NCBI GenBank assembly: GCA_965261795.1
Contig: OZ253476.1
Coordinates: 2,046,001-2,110,000 of the forward strand
Direction: 5' to 3'
Source of the DNA: CBDCFV01 sp965261795
GTDB lineage: Bacteria; Chloroflexota; Dehalococcoidia; Lucifugimonadales; UBA3495
Length of the DNA stretch: 64,000 nucleotides
Positions 58,114 to 64,000 of the stretch are shown here, piece by piece (position 1 is the stretch's first letter; each line of letters opens with the position of its first letter). The translations under genes and the position numbers were made by a program. The notes beneath the pieces are model-generated. The model worked only from the letters and a program-made list of their open reading frames with translations. It was not told the origin of the DNA and made no database searches.

Positions 58114-58908
58114 ATGACTATTGAAACACTGCCCAAAACTCCGCAAGACGTTCGGGAACAGATTCGTCACGGCCAGTGGCGCGGCGTAACTTCCGGGGTC
58201 GCTCCCGGCTACGTCCAGGCCAACCTGGCGATTCTGCCGATGGACTTGGCCTTTGATTTCCTCCTGTTCTGCCAAAGGAACCCCAAGCCGTGCCCGTTGC
58301 TGGAAGTTGTGGAGGCGGGTCAAGTGGAGCCGGGTTTGACCACGCCCGGGGCAGACATTCGGAGGGATGTTCCCGGTTACCGCATATACGAGAACGGCGA
58401 GTTCACGGCCGAGGTCGATTCGCTGGTGCCTCACTGGCGGGACGACTTGGTGTCCTTCCTGCTCGGGTGCAGCTTCTCTTTTGAGACCGCGATGATCGAC
58501 GCCGGGATACCGTTGCGGCACCAAGAGATGGGCACCAACGTCTCGATGTATATCACCAATATCGCCACCAACCCCGCGGGGCAGTTTTCCGGCCCGATGG
58601 TGGTCAGTATGCGCCCCATCAAAAGGGGCCAGATCGTGCGGGCGGTGCAGGTCACGTCGCGGTTCCCGGCCACTCACGGCGCGCCGGTACACATTGGAGA
58701 CCCCGCAGCCATCGGCATCAGGGATATAGCCGCCCCCGACTTCGGAGACGCGGTGAAGATATATCCCGACGAAGAGCCGGTCTTCTGGGCCTGCGGCGTC
58801 ACACCGCAAGCGGTGGCCCTCAACTGCAAGCCCAGCTTGATGATGACCCACGCGCCGGGGATGATGTTCATAACCGACCAGCGAGACGCGGACTACGCGG
58901 TCTTGTAA
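58114..58908 (+). CDS. DUF1445 putative hydro-lyase (D-glutamate cyclase-related)
   Basis: 264 aa. GVAPGYVQANLAILP, DIRRDVPGYRIYENGE, LVSFLLGCSFSFETAMI, TNVSMYITNI and WACGVTPQAVALNCKP are diagnostic of DUF1445/YcsI. In mammalian D-glutamate cyclase (DGLUCY) this domain is fused to DUF4392, and DUF4392 is the next gene here, so the pair looks like a split DGLUCY that interconverts D-glutamate and 5-oxo-D-proline. DUF1445 alone is often called a hydro-lyase. Length is normal. Confidence 0.88.
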   Translation: MTIETLPKTPQDVREQIRHGQWRGVTSGVAPGYVQANLAILPMDLAFDFLLFCQRNPKPCPLLEVVEAGQVEPGLTTPGADIRRDVPGYRIYENGEFTAEVDSLVPHWRDDLVSFLLGCSFSFETAMIDAGIPLRHQEMGTNVSMYITNIATNPAGQFSGPMVVSMRPIKRGQIVRAVQVTSRFPATHGAPVHIGDPAAIGIRDIAAPDFGDAVKIYPDEEPVFWACGVTPQAVALNCKPSLMMTHAPGMMFITDQRDADYAVL

Positions 58909-59022
58909 CCTTCCCACGGTGATGGCGCCGGTATTACGTGATGACCCCTTGGGCATGGCGGCGCTGCCGGGAGTCTGCTCGAGAGGTTGAAAAGAACGTC
59001 CTTAACCGGACTTGGAGCGGCA

Positions 59023-59907
59023 ATGGGCGAAACCATAGAAGACATAATACTTGAACAGGACAAAAGAGGCGTTGCCCAGCTTCGCCCCTACATGGATGAC
59101 GATTTTTGCGCCCAAGCGGCGCAATACGTCATGGACCACCCTGGCAACGTGGGCATAGTCACCGGCTTTTACATCCTGTCGGCGGGAAAACCGGAGACCG
59201 ACGGCCCGGCCGGGGCGGTGGCCATCGGCAACGCCTTGCAGGCCCTGGGCCGGAAGGTTACCTACATCAGCGACGATTGCTCCATGCCGATACTCCGGGG
59301 TATTCTGAGCGACGAAGCCGAGATTATTGAGTTCCCCGTCGCCGACGTGGAGACCAGCAAAAAGGTTTCCGCGGAGATACTTGAGAAGCTGGACTTGTCT
59401 CTGATTATCTCCATCGAGCGGTGCAGCCGCACCAAGGACAACGCCTACCTGAACATGCGGTACATGGATATCACCCCTCACACCGCGCGATTGGACTATC
59501 TCTTCGAAGCCGGCATCCCGTCGGTGGGCATAGGCGACGGCGGCAATGAAATCGGCATGGGCAACTTGTTGGAGTTCATTCCGCAAGTGGAAACCCTGCC
59601 CGACGACCCCGGAGTAACCACCGTTGACCGCTTGATCATATCCAGCGTGTCCAACTGGGGCGGCTACGGCTTGGTGGCGGCCCTGTCCAAGCTGGCCGGA
59701 CGCAACCTTCTACCCAGCTTGGAGGATGACACTCGCGCCATTTGCGTGTCGGTCGACATGGGCGCAGTTGACGGCACCACCGGCGATTGGATCTACCGTG
59801 TCGACGGGTTTACTACGGAAGAGAACGCGCGGCAATTGGAGCGGTTGCACCGGCTGGTGGAGGAGAGTGTCGGCCATTCCGGAGATAACCGGGATCCAAG
59901 AACATAA
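59023..59907 (+). CDS. DUF4392 protein, D-glutamate cyclase-like
   Basis: 294 aa. VGIVTGFYILSAGKPETDGP, GAVAIGNALQALGRKVTYIS, LIISIERCSRTKDNAYLNM, GIPSVGIGDGGNEIGMGN and SNWGGYGLVAALS match DUF4392. The ATG at 59023 has GGAG six bases upstream. It lies 114 bases after the DUF1445 gene in the same direction. In DGLUCY these two parts form one protein. Confidence 0.85.
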   Translation: MGETIEDIILEQDKRGVAQLRPYMDDDFCAQAAQYVMDHPGNVGIVTGFYILSAGKPETDGPAGAVAIGNALQALGRKVTYISDDCSMPILRGILSDEAEIIEFPVADVETSKKVSAEILEKLDLSLIISIERCSRTKDNAYLNMRYMDITPHTARLDYLFEAGIPSVGIGDGGNEIGMGNLLEFIPQVETLPDDPGVTTVDRLIISSVSNWGGYGLVAALSKLAGRNLLPSLEDDTRAICVSVDMGAVDGTTGDWIYRVDGFTTEENARQLERLHRLVEESVGHSGDNRDPRT

Positions 59908-60082
59908 ATTGAAGGAATGTCACCTGCTGAGAACGGTCTTAACTTCAGGCTCCACTCAGCGGGTTGGAATCGGGGTCATGCTGAAGGGTTAACCGGGACT
60001 GCCAGATACCGGAACCGCTGGTTTCTCCCTGCGCCGAAGGTTGAATAGTCCTGCCATCGCAGATCATAGGAACCTTGTATCT

Positions 60083-60610
60083 CTAAAGCCTTCTCTCTTC
60101 CTTTGGTCGTTCCTTTCCCGGCGCGTTCTGACCAAGCCAACCGACCTGTAATTTGCGGCCCTCATGTAGGCGGAACGCAGCGTCAATTGTGTTTGTACTC
60201 CTCTGAGGATTCCAATGGTCGGGATAGTTGGTCAGCAAAATCGCATATCCCTCTTTTGCAAGATGATACCGGGTCAAGGTATATTCCAGTCTCTCTACGT
60301 CGGCCAGGAAGTAGTACCGCCGAGGGGGCTGGGCACCCTGCTCTGCCAGTGAGAAACGTTCATTGTTGTGAGTAACGTCCAGTTTTTGGGTATGGTACTT
60401 CAATTCGATAGCGATTCCCACAGACGGGAGCCAGATATCCAGGTACATCCATTTGTCGTCATCAGGAAAGGGCTTGAACTCCAAACGGACTAAGCTATCC
60501 GGCATGGCTTGATGGATTTGCCAAGCGAGAGTGTGCTGGAAATCGGCTTCAACATGGAAAATTGGGCGTGACTGGGACAATCCTGTCATTAGACGGTGAA
60601 TATCGAGCAA
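60083..60610 (-). CDS. PD-(D/E)XK nuclease-like hypothetical protein
   Basis: 175 aa. YLDIWLPSVGIAIELKYHTQ shows the D-x(n)-E-x-K pattern of the restriction-endonuclease fold. NERFSLAEQGAQPPRRYYFLADVERLE and GYAILLTNYPDHWN are conserved in a family of solitary nuclease-like proteins of unknown role. The lack of a methylase partner argues against classical restriction. Start ATG at 60610. Confidence 0.65.
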   Translation of the reverse strand: MLDIHRLMTGLSQSRPIFHVEADFQHTLAWQIHQAMPDSLVRLEFKPFPDDDKWMYLDIWLPSVGIAIELKYHTQKLDVTHNNERFSLAEQGAQPPRRYYFLADVERLEYTLTRYHLAKEGYAILLTNYPDHWNPQRSTNTIDAAFRLHEGRKLQVGWLGQNAPGKERPKEERRL

Positions 60611-60665
60611 TGTAGCATCCTGCAGTGTCGTCTTGGGACAACCTTACAAAAACCTACGGTCAGTA

Positions 60666-61325
60666 TCAATCCAACGGCAGTAGTTCCAAGAGCCGCTTCG
60701 CCAAGCCTATCAGCGCGTCCACAAGCGCGTCGTCAAAGACGGGCGGAGTCAGTCCGTGAGCGATGGCGTTGCGAAGCGGTAGGGCGTAGAGCATTAACTT
60801 GTGCTCATCTATTGAAATCCCGCCGATTTGAACGGCCATGCTGAGTATGGAGGTAGCTATTGGCCGGTCCGTCAGCCACCCTTCCTCCTCGGTGAGCGAC
60901 CTTACCGCCGCCTCCGCCGCAGACCATATCCTCAGCAAAGCAGCTTCCGCGAGTCCATTGCTCAAAAGTTGCTCCGCCTCGGCAACGACGTGACTTATGG
61001 TTTCTCTGCCGAATGGAATCGCTTCTTCAGGCGCGTCTATTTGTTTGCCGGTCTCGAAAATGGCCAATTCAAAGTTCCATCCCGGCTCGGCCCGGACTGC
61101 CTTAGCCATATCGGACCATGAGTTATCGGCCAATGCGGCCCTGTCTTTTACCCGCACAACAACCGACCGGCCCAGCTTGCACAACAGCAGGTCGGGATGG
61201 TAACCGGAGAGGAAATCCGGCAGTTGCTCCGGCTGAGGGGCTTCGGTCACTTCATAACCTTCTTCCCAGTACTTGGTAACGAGGGACTTGATGAACCGTT
61301 TTTCGAAGAAGGTGCGGTTTTCCAT
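60666..61325 (-). CDS. REase (AHJR-like) domain fused to a HEPN-like domain
   Basis: 219 aa. The first 70 residues, GYEVTEAPQPEQLPDFLSGY then HPDLLLCKLGRSVVVRVKDR, match an Archaeal-Holliday-junction-resolvase-like REase domain. The usual VVVEVK reads VVVRVK, so the catalytic acidic residue is lost. The C-terminal helical half ends with LPLRNAIAHGL, which contains R-x4-H, the RNase motif of HEPN domains. Its ATG overlaps the RusA-like stop by one base (TGATG), so both proteins are co-translated. The combination suggests a conflict or repair accessory module. Confidence 0.65.
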   Translation of the reverse strand: MENRTFFEKRFIKSLVTKYWEEGYEVTEAPQPEQLPDFLSGYHPDLLLCKLGRSVVVRVKDRAALADNSWSDMAKAVRAEPGWNFELAIFETGKQIDAPEEAIPFGRETISHVVAEAEQLLSNGLAEAALLRIWSAAEAAVRSLTEEEGWLTDRPIATSILSMAVQIGGISIDEHKLMLYALPLRNAIAHGLTPPVFDDALVDALIGLAKRLLELLPLD

Positions 61326-61735
61326 CAGACAACAATCTCCTGGTCTGGCGCTCTTTCGACAAGAACGTAAACGAATTCCTTTCTCCGATGCAACTCTTCG
61401 TCTAATACGCTTGAAGGCTTCGGGGCGTTCAAGGTCGGGACTAGCTTACGTTTTCGGCAAATCAAATCGGTCACTTGGTTGTCGTCCTCAAAAACAATTC
61501 CTTTCAAAGCGTCCAGGATTGGCTTTGGCACGTTGTCAATATCCAACGACCTGTCATTATAGAAGTACATTATAGTGATCATGAGCAGGCCGGACGCTGA
61601 CAGCTCTCCCTCCGGCCAATGTTGCTTCACCGCACTTTGCACCTCTCCTCTCCACAGGCGTAAGAGGGACTGCCGGCGGGTTTGTTGCGAAACGGGAGGG
61701 CCGTCGATGATAAACTCCAGCGGCAGGCTCAACAC
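61325..61735 (-). CDS. RusA-family endonuclease-like protein
   Basis: 136 aa. PLEFIIDGPPVSQQTRR near the start, then DRSLDIDNVPKPILDALKGIVFEDDNQVTDL in parts: DIDN, K-x-x-x-DAL and DD-x-Q are the acidic active-site block of RusA Holliday-junction resolvases. Start is GTG 61735 or TTG 61732, the latter overlapping the uvrB stop. RusA genes are mostly phage-borne; here it is coupled to uvrB and to the REase/HEPN gene. Confidence 0.75.
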   Translation of the reverse strand: MLSLPLEFIIDGPPVSQQTRRQSLLRLWRGEVQSAVKQHWPEGELSASGLLMITIMYFYNDRSLDIDNVPKPILDALKGIVFEDDNQVTDLICRKRKLVPTLNAPKPSSVLDEELHRRKEFVYVLVERAPDQEIVV

Positions 61736-63831
61736 TCGCTCTGGAACGCCGCTGGGGTGAGCACCTTCTCCTCCAGCACTAACAGCTTCCGCAACTCGAA
61801 GATTTCGTCGCGGAACTGGGCGGCCTTCTCGAACTGGAGATTCTTAGCTGCCTCCTTCATTTGTCCCTCCAGGTCCTTGACCACGCGGTACATGTCGGCC
61901 CTGGACATCTCGCTGCGCACCACTTGGTAACGCGCCCTGTTTTCCGAAATGGTCTTAATGCCCTCGGTAATGTCATGGACCTCTTTCTGGATGCTCTGGG
62001 GCTCGATGCCGTGCTGCTTGTTGAAGGCGTCCTGGATGGCTCGTCTGCGGTTGGTCTCGTCTATCGCCTGCCGCATGGAGTCGGTGATGCGGTCGGCGTA
62101 CATGATGACTCGGCCGTTGGCGTGGCGGGCCGCCCGACCGATGGTCTGTATCAGTGACGTGTTGGAGCGGAGATAGCCCTCTTTGTCCGCGTCCAGGATG
62201 ACCACTAAGCTTACCTCGGGCAGGTCCAGTCCTTCGCGCAGCAGGTTGATGCCGACGATAACGTCGAACACTCCCAAGCGCAGATCTCTAAGGATTTCTA
62301 TCCGGTCCAGGGTCTGGATGTCCGAGTGGAGGTAGTTGTTGCGTATACCCATCTCGGACAGGTAATCGGCCAGCTCTTCGGCCATGCGCTTGGTCAGAGT
62401 CGTGACCAAGCAGCGTTCCGACCGCTCTATCCGCTCCTTTATCTGCTGCAACAGGTCGTCGATCTGGCCCTCCGTGGGCTTCACCTCAACCGTAGGGTCC
62501 AACAGGCCCGTGGGCCGTATAACCTGCTCCACTGTCATGGCGCTGCGCTTCATTTCAAAGGGTCCGGGTGTGGCGGACACGTAGACGACTTGGTTGATGT
62601 GGTCCTCGTACTCCTCGAAGTTGAGCGGGCGGTTGTCCATAGCCGAGGGCAGGCGAAATCCGAAGTCCACGAGTGTCCGCTTTCTGGACATGTCGCCGTG
62701 GTACATGCCGCGGACTTGGGGCAGCGTCATGTGAGACTCGTCCACGAATATCAGGTAGTCTTCGGGGAAGTAGTCCAGCAGGGTCCAAGGAGAGCTGCCC
62801 GCCGCCCTGCGGGCCAAGTGCCTGGAGTAGTTCTCGACGCCGGAGCAAAAGCCGGTTTCCTGGAGCATTTCCAAATCGTAGTGAGTGCGGCTTTCCAAGC
62901 GGGCTGCTTCGAGTATTTTCCCCCTGGCCCGCAACTCCGCAAGCCGTTCTTCCAACTCGACCCGGATGTCGTTTACTGCCGCGTCAAGCTTGTCTTTGGA
63001 CGTGACGAAGTGGTTGGCGGGATATATGGCGATTTCCGCCATATCGGCCAGTATCTCGCCGGTTAGCGGGTCCAACTGCACGATGCGCTCTACCTCGTCG
63101 CCCCAGAACTGGACCCTGACCGCAGCCTCCTCGTATGCGGGGATGATTTCCAGCGTGTCGCCCCGGATACGGAACTTGCCCCTGGCCAGGTTCATGTCGT
63201 TCCGCTCGTACTGCATGTCTACCAATTGCCGCATCAAGCGGCTGCGACTCTGTTCCTCTCCGACCTTGACTTGGGCCACCAGGTTGAAGTAGTCCCTGGG
63301 GTCGCCCAAGCCGTAGATGCAGGAGACCGAGGCGACGATCAGGACATCCCGTCGTGTAAGCAGGGACGTGGTTGCGGACAGCCGGAGCTTGTCCAGTTCC
63401 TCATTGACGCTGGAGTCCTTCTCGATGTAGGTGTCAGATTGGGGGACGTAGGCTTCCGGCTGGTAGTAATCGTAGTATGAGACGAAGTACTCTACCGCGT
63501 TGTGAGGGAAAAACTCCTTGAACTCCGAGGCCAACTGGGCGGCAAGAGTCTTGTTGTGGGCCATAACCAGGGTGGGCCGTTGCACCTCCTGGACGATGTT
63601 GGCCATGGTAAAAGTCTTCCCGCTGCCCGTCACACCCAGCATGGTCTGGTAGGTCAAGCCATTCCGCACGCCCTCGGCCAGACGGGCTACGGCTTGAGGC
63701 TGGTCTCCGGTCATCTTGAAGTCGGAGGTCAGTTGAAAGGGCCGGTCTTCGAGTTCGCCCCCGGCCGCGGAAATCCGGGTTATTTCCTTACCGGCTTCTA
63801 CACGCTTTTTTATTCTGGTTAATTGAGACAT
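61729..63831 (-). CDS. uvrB: Excinuclease ABC subunit B
   Basis: 700 aa nucleotide-excision-repair helicase-like subunit. Walker A GVTGSGKTFTMANIV, the beta-hairpin region YDYYQPEAYVPQSDTYIEKD, IFVDESHMTLPQVRGMYHGD (DESH box), VYVSATPGPFE, GINLLREGLDLPEVSLV, QTIGRAARHANGRVIMYAD, and a C-terminal UVR motif (QFEKAAQFRDEIFELRKLL) are complete. GGAG lies four bases before the ATG at 63831. It is followed by the RusA-like gene, overlapping by a few bases. Confidence 0.97.
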   Translation of the reverse strand: MSQLTRIKKRVEAGKEITRISAAGGELEDRPFQLTSDFKMTGDQPQAVARLAEGVRNGLTYQTMLGVTGSGKTFTMANIVQEVQRPTLVMAHNKTLAAQLASEFKEFFPHNAVEYFVSYYDYYQPEAYVPQSDTYIEKDSSVNEELDKLRLSATTSLLTRRDVLIVASVSCIYGLGDPRDYFNLVAQVKVGEEQSRSRLMRQLVDMQYERNDMNLARGKFRIRGDTLEIIPAYEEAAVRVQFWGDEVERIVQLDPLTGEILADMAEIAIYPANHFVTSKDKLDAAVNDIRVELEERLAELRARGKILEAARLESRTHYDLEMLQETGFCSGVENYSRHLARRAAGSSPWTLLDYFPEDYLIFVDESHMTLPQVRGMYHGDMSRKRTLVDFGFRLPSAMDNRPLNFEEYEDHINQVVYVSATPGPFEMKRSAMTVEQVIRPTGLLDPTVEVKPTEGQIDDLLQQIKERIERSERCLVTTLTKRMAEELADYLSEMGIRNNYLHSDIQTLDRIEILRDLRLGVFDVIVGINLLREGLDLPEVSLVVILDADKEGYLRSNTSLIQTIGRAARHANGRVIMYADRITDSMRQAIDETNRRRAIQDAFNKQHGIEPQSIQKEVHDITEGIKTISENRARYQVVRSEMSRADMYRVVKDLEGQMKEAAKNLQFEKAAQFRDEIFELRKLLVLEEKVLTPAAFQSEC

Positions 63832-64000
63832 GTGGCTCCGGGGTTAAGATTTACGGAGTTGAGGACCGTTTCACTATGGTGTTGGCGACTTTTCTCCAAT
63901 GACCCCGCTACACTCGGTAAGAATAGGATTTAGGCATATTGACAACATTGAAATCAACATAAGGATGCATTTGACCTGCCTCGATTGACTGGATAGCCAA
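63832..64000. other. Upstream region of uvrB
   Basis: No gene is visible in the last 169 bases. Several AT-rich stretches could hold the uvrB promoter, but I could not pick a convincing -35/-10 pair and see no LexA-type box. Confidence 0.4.

Noticed and set aside
1..64000. tRNA, rRNA, tmRNA and CRISPR loci
   Set aside because: All gaps were read for cloverleaf arms, conserved rRNA stretches and repeat-spacer patterns; none was convincing.

Overview
The window looks like a piece of a Chloroflexota chromosome, probably of the Dehalococcoidia/SAR202 type. This is an inference from gene content and order, not from a marker gene: hom-thrC-folE, rpsF-ssb-rpsR with a long S6 tail, rplU-rpmA-rpmE-DUF1385, a DAK2 kinase/DegV pair followed by recG, and many catabolic enzymes of the kinds common in those bacteria (hydantoinase, amidase, S9 and CocE hydrolases, SCP-type thiolase with an OB-fold partner, DUF1445). 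Base composition is moderately GC-rich. Coding density is high, and several genes start with TTG or GTG. I found no rRNA, tRNA or CRISPR array.

Layout. 1-7.2 kb, minus strand: folE (partial), thrC, hom, a PpiC-type foldase, the rpsR-ssb-rpsF operon with a clear promoter, glyA and a small membrane coiled-coil gene. 7.4-15.3 kb: a methyltransferase, two alpha/beta hydrolases, a thioredoxin-reductase-like gene, a CoA-binding protein that may be a selenoprotein, a Fur-type regulator and an S9 peptidase. 15.4-19 kb is accessory: a frameshifted multi-zinc-module HNH gene, a Uma2 pseudogene next to a REP-like repeat, an intact Uma2 gene and an MNT-HEPN fusion. 19.2-23 kb: a fused hydantoinase A/B. 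23-34 kb alternates accessory and metabolic genes: an ABC-type ATPase with a broken PIN partner, FAH and 2-hydroxyacid dehydrogenase genes, a HerA/HAS-barrel/questin-oxidase operon, a SnoaL-like gene and a one-polypeptide restriction-modification enzyme. 34-37.7 kb: a B12-binding radical-SAM-like protein without cluster cysteines, then thiolase, OB-fold and HAD genes. 38-39.9 kb: a GTPase and a helical partner. 40-48.4 kb: ribosomal and housekeeping genes (DUF1385, L31, L27, L21, fakA, fakB, Uma2, recG). 48.4-60 kb: catabolic genes, with one conserved gene split by a 237-bp MITE. 60-63.8 kb: a nuclease-like gene, a RusA plus REase/HEPN cassette, and uvrB.

Three observations stand out. (1) The CoA-binding gene has an in-frame UGA exactly at the position of the conserved Cys, followed at SECIS-like spacing by a 7-bp GC hairpin and by an extension that resembles the family C-terminus. 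(2) Perfect or near-perfect tandem duplications of about 10-17 bp recur through the window. Two of them (17 bp and 10 bp) frameshift accessory genes, a third (17 bp) removes the stop codon of a restriction enzyme, and others lie in intergenic DNA. In these three cases removing one copy rejoins the reading frame or restores a natural end. (3) A 237-bp element with 16-bp terminal inverted repeats and an 11-bp target duplication interrupts a conserved gene, and its removal restores the frame.

All calls come from reading the sequence and from family motifs recalled from knowledge. No search or computation was run.
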